The notes: a model not told the origin generated them from the letters alone. DNA of 64,000 nucleotides from Pseudonocardia parietis (GCF_017876315.1 NZ_JAGINU010000001.1:4712001-4776000), one strand, 5' to 3'. Counted from the stretch's first letter, positions 1 through 8,975 are shown. Program-made: numbers and translations.

Positions 1-1622
1 TTGGTCGGCTCCGGGCGCACCCAGTCCGCGCGCCGGCGCTCCAGCTCCTCACCGGACACCCCGAGGTCGAGGGTGCGGGCCTTCATGTCCAGGGTGATCG
101 TGTCGCCGTCGCGGACCAGCGCGATCGGGCCGCCGTCGGCAGCCTCCGGAGCGACGTGCCCGACGCACAGCCCGGTCGTCGCACCGGAGAACCGGCCGTC
201 GGTCACCAGCAGCACGTCCTTGCCCAGCCCGGCCCCCTTGATCCGGCCGGTGACCGCCAGCATCTCGCGCATCCCGGGCCCGCCGCGCGGCCCCTCGTAG
301 CGGATCAGCACGATCGTGCCGGGCCCGATCTCCCCCTCGTCGACGGCGTCGAGCGCGCCCTGCTCGCCGTCGAAGACCCGGGCGGTGCCGGTGAAGGTGG
401 TCGCGTCGAACCCGGCCGACTTGACGACGGCCCCCTCCGGTGCGAGCGAACCGCGCAGGATCGTGATGCCGCCGGTCGGGTGGATCGGGTTCGCCAGGTC
501 GTGGACGACGGTGCCGTCGAGCGCCGGCGGGTCGAGCTCGGCGAGGTTCTCGGCGACGGTCCGCCCGGTGACGGTGAGCGCATCGCCGTGGATGAGCCCG
601 GCGTCGAGCAACGCCTTCATCACGACCGGGATCCCGCCGACCTGGTCGACGGCGTACATGAGGTGCTGCCCGAACGGTTTGACGTCGGCCAGGTGCGGCA
701 CCCGGTCACCGACCCGGTTGAAGTCGTCGAGGTTCAGGGCGACACCGGCCTCACGTGCGATCGCCAGCAGGTGCAGCACCGCGTTGGTGGACCCGCCGAA
801 CGCCATGACGACGGCGATCGCGTTCTCGAACGCCTCCTTGGTCAGCACCGAGCGGGCGGTCAGCCCCCGCGCGATCATCCCGACCGACGCCTCGCCCGAT
901 GCCCGGGCGACGCCGTCGCGACGCCGGTCGACGGCGGGCGGGCTGGCCGAGCCGGGCAGCGCCATCCCGAGCGCCTCGGCCGCGGCCGCCATCGTGTTCG
1001 CGGTGTAGAAGCCGCCGCACGCACCCTCGCCCGGGCACATCGCCCGCTCCAGGGTGTCCACCTCGTCCGCGGTGATCAGGCCGCGGGCACACGCGCCGAT
1101 CGCCTCGAAGGCGTCGCCGATGTTGACCTCCCGGTCCCCCACCCGGCCCGGCATGATCGATCCCGCGTAGACGAACACGCCGGCGAGATCGAGTCGCGCC
1201 GCGGCCATCAGCATCCCGGGCAGCGACTTGTCGCAGCCGGCGAGCAGGACGGTGCCGTCGAGCCGCTCCGCCTCGACGACCGTCTCCACCGAGTCGGCGA
1301 TGATCTCCCGGCTGACCAGCGAGTAGTGCATGCCCCGATGGCCCATGGAGATCGCGTCGGAGACCGAGATCGTGCCGAACTCCATCGGGTACCCGCCGGC
1401 GGCGTGCACGCCCTCCTTGGCCGCCGTCGCGAGCCGCTGCAGCGACAGGTTGCACGGGGTGATCTCGTTCCAGGAGGACGCGATCCCGATCTGTGGCTTG
1501 GCGAAGTCGTCGTCGCGCATGCCGACGGCCCGCAGCATCGACCGGGCGGCGGTCGCCCCGAGTCCGTCGGTGACCTGGTGGCTGCGCGGCTTCTGTGTGG
1601 CGTTCGGTCGCGTGGTGGTCAT
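1..1622 (-). CDS. ilvD: Dihydroxy-acid dehydratase, 3' end cut by window
   Basis: Catalyses dehydration of 2,3-dihydroxy-3-methyl acids in valine, isoleucine and leucine synthesis using a cytosolic Fe-S enzyme. The 540 visible codons start at ATG (MTTTRPNATQKPRS) and carry the family's cysteine motifs: NEITPCNLSLQ near residue 55, LAGCDKSLPGM near 127 and CPGEGACGGFYTANTM near 200. The C-terminal GRFSG motif and the ELERRRADW stretch are also present. The frame is still open at base 1, and only the last few tens of residues should be missing. The gene diverges from the transpeptidase gene at 1798. I looked for a branched-chain leader peptide upstream and found nothing convincing. Confidence 0.95.
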   Translation of the reverse strand, partial: MTTTRPNATQKPRSHQVTDGLGATAARSMLRAVGMRDDDFAKPQIGIASSWNEITPCNLSLQRLATAAKEGVHAAGGYPMEFGTISVSDAISMGHRGMHYSLVSREIIADSVETVVEAERLDGTVLLAGCDKSLPGMLMAAARLDLAGVFVYAGSIMPGRVGDREVNIGDAFEAIGACARGLITADEVDTLERAMCPGEGACGGFYTANTMAAAAEALGMALPGSASPPAVDRRRDGVARASGEASVGMIARGLTARSVLTKEAFENAIAVVMAFGGSTNAVLHLLAIAREAGVALNLDDFNRVGDRVPHLADVKPFGQHLMYAVDQVGGIPVVMKALLDAGLIHGDALTVTGRTVAENLAELDPPALDGTVVHDLANPIHPTGGITILRGSLAPEGAVVKSAGFDATTFTGTARVFDGEQGALDAVDEGEIGPGTIVLIRYEGPRGGPGMREMLAVTGRIKGAGLGKDVLLVTDGRFSGATTGLCVGHVAPEAADGGPIALVRDGDTITLDMKARTLDLGVSGEELERRRADWVRPEPT

Positions 1623-1797
1623 GACGCACTCCTCGTCTCTCGGTCGTCCGGGGTCGCCCGATCCTCTCGCAGAACGACCACCGGGGCCGGTTGCCCGCCG
1701 AAACTGATCCCCCGATCGGCCGTAACCGTCGCGGCGCGTAACCGTTGATCACTTCGACCCGCCTGCCGTTCACCCGTGAGAGGACCGCCTCGCAGCC

Positions 1798-2298
1798 ATG
1801 GCGCACACGAACCGTTCGATCCCCCGCACCACGCGTCGTACCCGCAGGCGGCGCGCCCTGGCCGGCGCCTCGGCCGTGCTCCTGATCGGGCTGGGGACCG
1901 CGGGGACGGCGCTGGCGACGTCGTCCGACGAGGCGGACGGGACGGACGGGACGCCGTGCTCGGCCGCCGCGCGGGCGTGCGTGGACCTGGAGAACCACCA
2001 GGCCTGGCTGATGGAGGACGGCCGGGTCACCCTCGGGCCGGTCGAGGTGAGTCACGGCGGGCAGGGCACCGAGACCCCGACCGGTGACTTCGAGGTCTAC
2101 GCGAAGGAGAAGGACCACTACTCGGCCGAGTACGACGGTGCCCCGATGCCGTGGTCGGTGTTCTTCGCACCGGGCGGGATCGCCTTCCACGAGGGCGACC
2201 GGGACGCGGCGTCGGCCGGCTGCGTGCGGCTCAAGAGCAAGGACGCGACCGTCTTCTTCGGGAACCTGTCGATGCACGACCGGGTCGAGGTCCGGTAG
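1798..2298 (+). CDS. Small L,D-transpeptidase (YkuD family), exported
   Basis: Predicted to make 3-3 cross-links in peptidoglycan, or a related cell-wall transacylation, outside the membrane. The 166-residue protein begins with an arginine-rich stretch (about 5-20) and a hydrophobic segment (about 21-41, ending in an ALA-like signal cleavage site), then a single YkuD domain. The catalytic signature is visible as His131 (FHEGD) and Cys142 (SAGCVRL). The His-Cys spacing of 11 is shorter than in the larger LdtMt class and fits the compact ErfK-like subgroup. There are no extra Ig-like or LysM domains. It stands alone, divergent from ilvD and convergent with the hydrolase gene that ends at 2309. 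Confidence 0.85.
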   Translation: MAHTNRSIPRTTRRTRRRRALAGASAVLLIGLGTAGTALATSSDEADGTDGTPCSAAARACVDLENHQAWLMEDGRVTLGPVEVSHGGQGTETPTGDFEVYAKEKDHYSAEYDGAPMPWSVFFAPGGIAFHEGDRDAASAGCVRLKSKDATVFFGNLSMHDRVEVR

Positions 2299-2308
2299 CG
2301 GCTCGTAC

Positions 2309-3055
2309 CTACGGGCCCGCGGCGGTGACGAACGGGTACAGAGCCGCCGCGAGCCCTCGCGGGTGCGTCAGCGGCACCATGTGGGCGGCCTCGGGCACGG
2401 TGGCGATCACGGCGTGCCCGGAGCGGTCGGCCAGCCGGTCGAGCCAGGCCGGCGGGCAGATGTGGTCGCGGGCCCCGCGGACCAGCAGGATCGGGCAGCC
2501 CAGCGCCGCGACCGTGTCGTCGAGCCGGTGGCGACGGGCCGCGTCCATCGCCCGGGCGAAACTGATCATTCCGCTGTAGGTGTAGTCCCGCAGCAGGTAC
2601 GGGACCTGCCAGAGCGGCTCCCGGCGCACCGTGCGGGTCCACCGCCGGACCAGCGCGCTCCACGGCCGGGCCGCGGGATCACCGGTCGGCCCCACCAGCA
2701 CCAGCGCCGCCACCCGGCCGGGGGCGCTGCGGGCCACCTCGGCGACGACCTGGCAGCTCGCCGAGTGCCCGAGCAGGACCGCCCTGCCGATCCGGAGCTC
2801 GTCCAGCCGGGCGATCAGCTGCTCGGCCGAGGCCCGCGGATCCAGGGCGCTCCCCCGGGGTGCCGGGACGCCGTACGCCGGCAGGGCGATCGCCGCCGCG
2901 GCCTGCCGCGGGTCGCGCCCTGGGTCCAGCCGCGCGAGTGTCGGTTCCCAGCCGCGGACCGACAGTCCCAGCCCGGGGACCGCCACGCAGCGCACCGGCG
3001 ACCGGTGCGTCGTCCGCAGGAGGTCGGGCGGCCGGAGCCGGGACGGGAGCCGCAA
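2309..3055 (-). CDS. Alpha/beta hydrolase
   Basis: A 248-residue alpha/beta-hydrolase-fold protein without a signal peptide. The oxyanion region (VPGLGLSVRGW, near residue 27), the nucleophile elbow GHSAS (near 95), an acid-loop aspartate in GARDHICPP and a C-terminal EAAHMVP histidine give a plausible Ser-Asp-His triad. The chosen start is TTG at 3055 because a strong purine-rich site (GGGGGAGGGGGA) sits just upstream; no ATG lies near. The substrate cannot be told from sequence. It could be an esterase, lactonase or C-C hydrolase. It is convergent with the transpeptidase gene, with a 10-base gap. Confidence 0.8.
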   Translation of the reverse strand: MRLPSRLRPPDLLRTTHRSPVRCVAVPGLGLSVRGWEPTLARLDPGRDPRQAAAAIALPAYGVPAPRGSALDPRASAEQLIARLDELRIGRAVLLGHSASCQVVAEVARSAPGRVAALVLVGPTGDPAARPWSALVRRWTRTVRREPLWQVPYLLRDYTYSGMISFARAMDAARRHRLDDTVAALGCPILLVRGARDHICPPAWLDRLADRSGHAVIATVPEAAHMVPLTHPRGLAAALYPFVTAAGP

Positions 3056-3158
3056 CCGTCCCCCTCCCCCGGCGTCGGGCCGACGCCGCGTCCGGAGAAC
3101 CTACGCCACACGCGCGAACACACCGGCATCACCGGCGCGCCGGCGGGCACTCGGGGTC

Positions 3159-4139
3159 ATGACCGATTACCAGAGCGCCACTCGAAACGGCCCGCCGAAC
3201 GCCCGTCCGGTCGCCATGGTCACCGGAGCCAGCCGCGGGTTGGGTTTCCTGCTCGCCCGCGAGTTCGCCGACCGCGGCTACGACCTGGTCGTCTGTGCCC
3301 GCGACGGCCTCGACCCGGCCCGCGCCGACCTGGCCCGGCACGGGACTCAGGTCCTGGCTCTCGAGGCCGACGTCAGCGAGCCGGCGGATGCGGCGCGGCT
3401 GGTCGCCGAGACCGAGCGCCGCTTCGGCAGGCTCGACGTGCTGGCCACCAACGCGGGAGTGATCCAGGTCGGGCCGGCCGCCGAGATGCGGATCGCGGAC
3501 CACGAGCACGCCATGGACGTCATGTTCTGGGGCGTGGTGCACACCGTGCACGCCGCCCTGCCGCTGCTGCGCCGGCACCACGGGCGGCTGCTGGCGGTGA
3601 CCTCGATCGGCGGGAAGCTGCCCGCCCCGCACCTGCTGCCCTACAGCGCGGCCAAGCACGCCGCCGTCGGGTATGCCGAAGGGCTGCGGGTGGAGGCCGC
3701 CCGGCTCGGCATCGGGGTGACCGTCGCCGTGCCCGGCCTGATGCGGACCGGATCGACGCGCAACGCGCTGTTCGCCGGTGACGACCCGGCCGCCGAGCGG
3801 CGCTGGTTCACCCTCGCCGCGAGCACGCCCGTGCTGTCGATGGACGCCGAACGCGCCGCGCGACGCCTGGTCACGGCCACCCTGCGCGGGCGGGCCGAAA
3901 TGATCCTCACGCCGGCGGCCAAGCTCGGCGTACGGGTGCACGCACTCGCTCCCGGGCTCACGATGCGCACCGCGGCGGCGGTCGAGCGGCTGCTGCCCGG
4001 CCCGCTCACGCTGAACGGCGGCGGTGCCCGCCCCGAGCCCGGCCATTCCACCGGCCGGCAGCCGGGCTGGTTCGCCCGCCTGACCCGGCTGGACCGCGAC
4101 GCCGCCCACCGCTGGCACGAGCTGGACGATCCGGCCTGA
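3159..4139 (+). CDS. Short-chain dehydrogenase/reductase
   Basis: NAD(P)-dependent oxidoreductase of 326 residues. The Rossmann motif TGASRGLG (near residue 22), NAG (near 98), the catalytic Ser in VTSIGG (near 149) and YSAAK (Tyr and Lys near 162) are all present. About 60 residues follow the usual SDR core and contain the phrase LAPGLTMRTAAAVERLLPG, as in a clade of longer actinobacterial SDRs. The ATG at 3159 was chosen because the open frame upstream has no coding character and the core begins 20 residues after it. The gene stands alone between converging genes; its substrate is unknown. Confidence 0.85.
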   Translation: MTDYQSATRNGPPNARPVAMVTGASRGLGFLLAREFADRGYDLVVCARDGLDPARADLARHGTQVLALEADVSEPADAARLVAETERRFGRLDVLATNAGVIQVGPAAEMRIADHEHAMDVMFWGVVHTVHAALPLLRRHHGRLLAVTSIGGKLPAPHLLPYSAAKHAAVGYAEGLRVEAARLGIGVTVAVPGLMRTGSTRNALFAGDDPAAERRWFTLAASTPVLSMDAERAARRLVTATLRGRAEMILTPAAKLGVRVHALAPGLTMRTAAAVERLLPGPLTLNGGGARPEPGHSTGRQPGWFARLTRLDRDAAHRWHELDDPA

Positions 4140-4161
4140 CGGCGTGTCGCCGGCTCGGGGC

Positions 4162-5037
4162 CTACTGCACGAAGCCGTCGGCGAACGTGCCCGGTGGCCG
4201 GTCGGGCAGCGCGAGGTCGGCCACGATCCCCAGATGATCACTGGGCGGCGTCGAGGCACCGCCGGTGAAGGCGCGTTCGCAGGCGTCGACGCGCAGTGTC
4301 GGGCCGTGGATCGTGCCACGGACCAGGACGTGGTCGATCCGGCGCGGCCGGACCAGCGGCATGTCGCCGGCCGCGACGAGCGGGTTCGCGGGATCGAAGG
4401 TGGCGCCGGGCTCGTCGGGATGGGCGCTCTCCCAGGCGTCGTGATAGCAGACGCTCACCCCCTCGAGCGACTGACGGCCGGTGAGGAACCGGATGCTGGC
4501 GGCGTCGGGCGTCGCGTCGAGGTCCCCGAGCAGCACGGCGTGTGCCTGCCGGTCCTGCACCAGGCGCTCCACGAGCTCCGCCGTCGCGACGGCCTGCAGC
4601 TCACGCTCCCGCTCGAAGCCGAGCTGCCAGCAGGGCTTGTGGTGGACCACCAGCAGCGCCCCGAGCCCCGGGACCTCCAGCTCGCCGACGACCGCACCGC
4701 CCCAGGTGAACGTCCGGGCACGCGGTGTCACGTCGAGATCGAGCCGGTGCAGCCGGGTGAACGGCCACCGGCTCGCGAGCACCGCGGCGGGGCCGTCCTC
4801 GGCGACGGCGGGGTGCGGGGCGAGGTGGTAGGCGGGGCCGAGCAGCTCGGCCGCGTCGTTCACGTCCCCGTCGAGCCGGACCTCCTGCAGCGCGACGACG
4901 TCCGGGGCCAGGTGCCGCAGCTCCTCACGGACGGCCGCCAGCCGGGACCGCCCGTCGGCGTACCGGGACGACAGGACGTTCAGGGTGACGAGCCGTATCC
5001 GGCCCGAGCTCGCAAAGTCCGGCTCCCGGCGGTCCAT
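4162..5037 (-). CDS. Endonuclease/exonuclease/phosphatase family protein
   Basis: Metal-dependent phosphodiesterase fold related to exonuclease III and DNase I, 291 residues. Visible hallmarks in order are LVTLNV (metal-site Asn), DVVALQEVR (metal-site Glu), GDLDATPDAASIRF (catalytic Asp with Asn replaced by Asp) and the final IDHVLVRG and SDHLGIVADL (Asp-His pair). Endonuclease, phosphatase and sphingomyelinase-like activities are all possible for this fold. ATG at 5037 has AAGG about 10 bases upstream. No signal peptide is seen. The gene is followed by the SDR gene in convergent orientation. Confidence 0.82.
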   Translation of the reverse strand: MDRREPDFASSGRIRLVTLNVLSSRYADGRSRLAAVREELRHLAPDVVALQEVRLDGDVNDAAELLGPAYHLAPHPAVAEDGPAAVLASRWPFTRLHRLDLDVTPRARTFTWGGAVVGELEVPGLGALLVVHHKPCWQLGFERERELQAVATAELVERLVQDRQAHAVLLGDLDATPDAASIRFLTGRQSLEGVSVCYHDAWESAHPDEPGATFDPANPLVAAGDMPLVRPRRIDHVLVRGTIHGPTLRVDACERAFTGGASTPPSDHLGIVADLALPDRPPGTFADGFVQ

Positions 5038-5063
5038 GGCCCGCCACCTTACCCAGCACGCAC

Positions 5064-5225
5064 CTACGGCACGAGTTCGATCCAGCCCCGGATGACGTCG
5101 GGCGTGACCTGGTCGGCCAGCTCGGGGTGGGTATCGGTGACGTGGCGCTGCACCGTGCGGACCAGCGTCTCCTCGTCGTCCTCCCGTGCGTGGTACCCGC
5201 ACTCACAGCTCACCTGACGTTGCAT
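5064..5225 (-). CDS. DUF1059 family small protein
   Basis: A 53-residue protein starting MQRQVSCECGYHARED, with the Cys-x-Cys-Gly element and the terminal region (VQRHVTDTHPELADQVTPD) typical of DUF1059, a family usually annotated as small predicted metal-binding proteins. Both N-terminal cysteines and the two histidines could bind a metal; that is inference from the family. The start is ATG 5225, since longer frames would run into the regulator gene on the other strand. It lies 26 bases upstream of the phosphodiesterase gene on the same strand and may be co-transcribed with it. Confidence 0.75.
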   Translation of the reverse strand: MQRQVSCECGYHAREDDEETLVRTVQRHVTDTHPELADQVTPDVIRGWIELVP

Positions 5226-5349
5226 GACGGCTCCTCGTGGCTCGGCGTCGAGCGCGGCGATGGTTCGAATTGATGAGATGCACAGTGTCCGCGGTGCCCG
5301 TTGCGGGATCGGTGTCGCAACGTTGCCGAGACCTTGCCACCGTGGGTGG

Positions 5350-6111
5350 GTGCGCATCCAGCTGCATGGCCAGTTCACGGTGGAGGTCGACGGTGCGGCG
5401 GTCGACCGGCGCCTGCCGGGGCGCCGGGCACGGCTGCTCGTCGCCTACCTGGCGGCGCACCAGCGCTCGGCGACCGACCGCACCACGCTGCTCGAGGTGC
5501 TGTGGCAGCCCGGGTGTCCCGGCCCCGGTGCCGGCCGCGTCTTCGACTCGATGCTGTCCAAGACGCGCACGACGCTCGCCCCGGCCGAGATCCGGGGCCG
5601 CAGCAGCCTCCGGCTGGTCCTCCCGCCCGGCGGGCTGATCGACTCCGAACGTGCCGTCTCCGCCCTGCACGAGGCCGAGTCCGCGGCAGGCCGCGGCGAC
5701 TGGCGCCGGGCCTGGACCCAGGCGCTCAGCGCGCTGTTCGTGCTCCAGCGGGAGTTCCTGCCCGGGGTCGACACGGAGTGGACGGCCGGGCGCCGCGCCG
5801 AGGCGCACCTGGCCCACACCCGTGCGACCGCCTGCTACGCCGAGGCCTGCCTCCGGCTGGGCGGCGCGGAGCTGGCGAGCGCGGAGCGGTCCGCACGCCG
5901 GCTGGTCGAGGCCGACCCGCTGGGTGAGCGCGGTTATCTGCTGCTGATGCGCGCGCTGGCCGCCCGCGGCGACCGGGCCGCCGCGCTGACCGTGTTCGAG
6001 CATCTGCGGTGCCGGCTCCGGGACGAGCTCGGGGTGTCACCCGGCCCTGCGGCCACCGGGCTGCACCGCGGCCTCCTCGGAACATCCGAGCCGCGGCCCG
6101 TTCCGCACTGA
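5350..6111 (+). CDS. SARP-type transcriptional regulator (winged helix plus BTAD)
   Basis: A regulator of 253 residues if it starts at GTG 5350. The N-terminal part (RIQLHGQFTVEVDGAAV) matches the start of an OmpR-like winged helix. The BTAD helical region follows, with the typical signatures RRAEAHLAHTRATACYAEACL, ADPLGERGYLLLMRALAARGDR and FEHLRCRLRDELGVSPGP. It lacks the NB-ARC and TPR extensions of large AfsR proteins. An in-frame ATG at 5278 is an alternative start. No biosynthetic gene cluster lies next to it, so its target is unknown. It diverges from the DUF1059 gene. Confidence 0.8.
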   Translation: MRIQLHGQFTVEVDGAAVDRRLPGRRARLLVAYLAAHQRSATDRTTLLEVLWQPGCPGPGAGRVFDSMLSKTRTTLAPAEIRGRSSLRLVLPPGGLIDSERAVSALHEAESAAGRGDWRRAWTQALSALFVLQREFLPGVDTEWTAGRRAEAHLAHTRATACYAEACLRLGGAELASAERSARRLVEADPLGERGYLLLMRALAARGDRAAALTVFEHLRCRLRDELGVSPGPAATGLHRGLLGTSEPRPVPH

Positions 6112-6129
6112 GATCCCCCCGGATACACC

Positions 6130-6174
6130 GACGGGGCACCCCGCGCGCCGCAGCGTCGCGCGGGATGCCCCGTC
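6130..6174. terminator. Bidirectional hairpin between SARP and helicase genes
   Basis: Arms 6130-6147 and 6157-6174 pair over 18 positions with a single mismatch, around a 9-base loop. The hairpin lies between two converging genes. There is no T-run on either side, as is common in high-GC actinobacteria. Confidence 0.75.
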
Positions 6175-6184
6175 GGGTGTGGAC

Positions 6185-8017
6185 TCAGGCGTCGGCGTTG
6201 TCCCGGTCGCGCCGGACGTTCGCCTTGCGGCCCTTCAGCGTGGTCGCGCCGCGCAACGAACGCAGCACGTCCTCGGCGGCGTGCTCGGGAACCTCGACCA
6301 GCGCGTGCCGCTCGTGGATCTGGATGGCACCGATGTCGCGGCCGGACAGCCGCGACTCGTTGGCCAGCGCACCCACGATGTCCTGCGGGCGGATGCCCGA
6401 GGAACGGCCCGCGGAGACGAACAGCCGGGTGGTGCCGGCCTTCGGGGGGCGGGCACCCTGGCCACGCGCACCACCGGGACCGGGACGGCCGTCGCGGTCC
6501 CGGCGCGGGCCGCGGTCACCGCCCATGCCGCGCTCCCCGCCGCTGCGCGCGCGGACCTGCGGGATCTCGACCTCGTCGTCCGGCACGGAGGTGCCGGCCC
6601 GGGCCATCCGGATCGACGCGGCGGCGACGGAGGCCAGGTCGTGGTCACGGGCGAGCTCGAGCACGAGCTCGTCGACCCCGTCACCGGACGCGGAGTCCGC
6701 GACGTCGGAGTCGGCCCCGATCTGGTCGCGCAGCGCCAGCGCGGTGCGGGCCAGCCGCACCGAACGCAGGTCGTCCGGCGTCGGCACGGGTGCACTCGGG
6801 ACGGACTGACCGATCAGCCGCTCGATGTTGCGCAGGTGGCGCACCGAACCCGGGGTGACCAGGGTGATCGCGACGCCCTCGCGCCCGGCGCGGCCGACCC
6901 GGCCGATCCGGTGCACGTAGGACTCGGGCGACGACGGTACGTCGTGGTTGACGACGTGGGTCAGCGACTCGATGTCCAGGCCGCGGGCGGCGACGTCGGT
7001 GGCGACCAGCAGGTCGGTGCGACCGGCGCGCAGGCGCTCGACGACGCGGGTCCGGTGCTCCTGGTCCATGCCGCCGTGCAGCGCCTCGGCGCGCAGGTTG
7101 CGCGCGGTGAGGGTCTCGGTGACGGCGTCGACGTCGGCGCGGGTGCGGCAGAACACGATCGCCGCGGTCGGCTGCTCCATCTCGAGCACCCGGCCCAGCG
7201 CGACCGTGACGTGGCTGCGCGGCACGTGGTACGCGGTCTGGCGGACCTTCGGGGCCTCACCCTCCGGCGTCGCCTCCCGCTTGATGCGGATGTCGGCCGG
7301 GTCGGTCAGGTGCGTGCGCGCCAGGCTCTGGATGCGGCCCGGCATGGTCGCCGAGAACAGCACCGTCTGCCGGCCCTCGGGCGTCGAGCCGAGGATGGTC
7401 TCGATGTCCTCGACGAAGCCCATGTCGAGCATCTCGTCGGCCTCGTCCAGGACGGCGACCTCGATCGCGGCCAGCGACAGCGCGCCACGGTTGATCAGGT
7501 CGATCGCCCGGCCGGGGGTGGCGACGACGACGTCGACGCCGCGGCGCAGCTGGCCCAGCTGCGGGCCGATCGGGGCGCCGCCGTAGACGGTGGCGACGCT
7601 CGCGCCGACCTCCGAGCCGTACTTCGTGATCGCCTCGCCGACCTGCATGGCGAGCTCACGGGTCGGGGCGAGCACCAGGCCGAACGGCTTGGGGCCGCGC
7701 TCGCGGGTGGTGCGGCCGTCGGCGAGGCGCTGCAGCATCGGCAGGGCGAACGCGGCGGTCTTGCCGGTGCCGGTGGCGGCCTGCCCGAGCAGGTCGCGCC
7801 CGGCGATGAGCGGGCCGACCGCGGCGGCCTGGATCGGGCTCGGGGTCTCGTAGCCGAGCCGGGCCAGCGTGGCCAGCAGCTTCGGGGCCAGGCCCAGGTC
7901 TGCGAAGGTGGGGCCGGCGGGCTTCTCGGGGGGCGTGTCCACCGTGTTCTCGTCGGTGGTCTCCACCGTGTTCTCGTCGGTGGGCAGGTCGGGGTGCTGT
8001 TCCAGCAGGGTGTTCAC
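6185..8017 (-). CDS. deaD: DEAD-box ATP-dependent RNA helicase
   Basis: RNA helicase of 610 residues for ribosome assembly, cold adaptation or RNA turnover. Motifs appear in order: Q motif (ETPSPIQ), motif I ATGTGKT, APTRELA, VDVVVATPGR, motif II LDEADEMLDMGF, SAT, the ARGLD of motif V and HRIGRVGRAG. The C-terminus carries a DbpA-like RNA-binding domain (GTTRLFVSAGRSSGIRPQDI) after an Arg/Gly-rich linker (about residues 495-525), as in the DeaD/CsdA group. The start is taken at GTG 8017 (VNTLLEQHPD), which avoids an Arg-rich upstream extension. The N-terminal tail holds a duplicated 8-residue unit. Confidence 0.93.
   Translation of the reverse strand: MNTLLEQHPDLPTDENTVETTDENTVDTPPEKPAGPTFADLGLAPKLLATLARLGYETPSPIQAAAVGPLIAGRDLLGQAATGTGKTAAFALPMLQRLADGRTTRERGPKPFGLVLAPTRELAMQVGEAITKYGSEVGASVATVYGGAPIGPQLGQLRRGVDVVVATPGRAIDLINRGALSLAAIEVAVLDEADEMLDMGFVEDIETILGSTPEGRQTVLFSATMPGRIQSLARTHLTDPADIRIKREATPEGEAPKVRQTAYHVPRSHVTVALGRVLEMEQPTAAIVFCRTRADVDAVTETLTARNLRAEALHGGMDQEHRTRVVERLRAGRTDLLVATDVAARGLDIESLTHVVNHDVPSSPESYVHRIGRVGRAGREGVAITLVTPGSVRHLRNIERLIGQSVPSAPVPTPDDLRSVRLARTALALRDQIGADSDVADSASGDGVDELVLELARDHDLASVAAASIRMARAGTSVPDDEVEIPQVRARSGGERGMGGDRGPRRDRDGRPGPGGARGQGARPPKAGTTRLFVSAGRSSGIRPQDIVGALANESRLSGRDIGAIQIHERHALVEVPEHAAEDVLRSLRGATTLKGRKANVRRDRDNADA
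7938..7983. repeat. 22-base direct repeat inside the helicase N-terminus
   Basis: Two identical 22-base copies at 7938-7959 and 7962-7983 (period 24 bases) encode two successive 8-residue units around DENTV in the acidic, probably disordered tail before the helicase core. The period is a multiple of three, so copy number can change without breaking the frame. Confidence 0.85.
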
Positions 8018-8216
8018 TCGGTCCTCAGGTCGCGCAGGGGGTGCGCCTCGTCGTCGGGCGACTCTCGCCCGCTCCCAGCCCGCCAGGCCCGCGCGCGGCA
8101 ACTCGTCGTGGTGCCGTGAACCCAGACCTCCGGGGCTCGCGGCCGCGCATCCTCGCCGGCGGCCGTCGAACGTTCATTCTTCCACGTCCGAACCGGACGC
8201 GTACGGCGGGGGCAGG

Positions 8217-8975
8217 GTGATCGAGGCCACCGATGCCCCTGGTCACGCGCATCGGCGTGCCGAACGGGTGATCCCCGACCCTGGACGGGTGACCGCCTTC
8301 CTCACCCGCGGCGCGGCCGGACGACCGGCCGACCTGCGCGACCTCGGCGGTACCCGCACCGATGACGGGTACCGGATACGTACCGGGGTGCTCTACCGGT
8401 CGGGCGCCCCGCGACCCGGTGTCGTCCGTCCCGCGCACCGTCCCGGCCTGCCCGAGGGCTCCGCCTGGCCACCCGCGACGGTGATCGACCTGCGCCCCGA
8501 CGCCGGTGCCGCCGGGGACCACCCGCTCGCCGGCGTCGCCGACGTCCGTCCGGTCCCGCTGGGCGCCTCCCTGCTCGGCGCGGGTGCGGGCGACGAACTG
8601 GTCCGGATCGTGCGGATCGTCGCCGACGCACCCGCTCCGATACTGGTGCACGGCGGAGCCGGCCACGACCACACCGGCCTCGTCCCGGCGGTGCTGCTCG
8701 CTGCACTGGGTGTGCCGCGCGCGACGATCCTCGAGGAGTACGGGCGCCCCGCGCACGACCCGGCGCCCCCGTGGATCCGGCTGCGGCGCAGAGGGTCTCA
8801 GGAGCCCGAGCACACGCCGCGGCCGCGGGTCGGCACCGCGACGCCGGCGGGCGTGCTGGACGCTCTGGACGCGCACGACGACGGCGTGCCGGGGGGCCTG
8901 CGTGACGCCGGTGTGTCCGACGGCGACCTGCGCCGGCTCGCCGAGCGGCTGCTGGAGCCCGATCTCCCGGCCTGA
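8217..8975 (+). CDS. Tyrosine-phosphatase-fold protein lacking catalytic Cys and Arg
   Basis: About 252 residues with the layout of actinobacterial tyrosine/serine phosphatases of the PtpB/DSP type: the N-terminal ADLRDLGG motif, RIRTGVLYRSG, TVIDLRPDAGAAG, and the P-loop region LVHGGAGHDHTGLVPAVLL. The P-loop of active enzymes reads H-C-x-x-G-x-x-R-[S/T]-G. Here it is His145-Gly146-Gly-Ala-Gly149-His-Asp-His152-Thr-Gly, so the nucleophilic Cys is Gly and the phosphate-binding Arg is His. The fold appears kept but the classical mechanism cannot work; a phospho-binding pseudophosphatase is the likeliest reading. The start is uncertain: GTG at 8217, 8268 or 8289. Confidence 0.7.
   Translation: MIEATDAPGHAHRRAERVIPDPGRVTAFLTRGAAGRPADLRDLGGTRTDDGYRIRTGVLYRSGAPRPGVVRPAHRPGLPEGSAWPPATVIDLRPDAGAAGDHPLAGVADVRPVPLGASLLGAGAGDELVRIVRIVADAPAPILVHGGAGHDHTGLVPAVLLAALGVPRATILEEYGRPAHDPAPPWIRLRRRGSQEPEHTPRPRVGTATPAGVLDALDAHDDGVPGGLRDAGVSDGDLRRLAERLLEPDLPA

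Noticed and set aside
1623..1700. A possible branched-chain leader peptide (GTG-started frame beginning V-V-V-L) in front of ilvD
   Set aside because: It has no ribosome site, only one short hydrophobic run, and no competing hairpins were found downstream.
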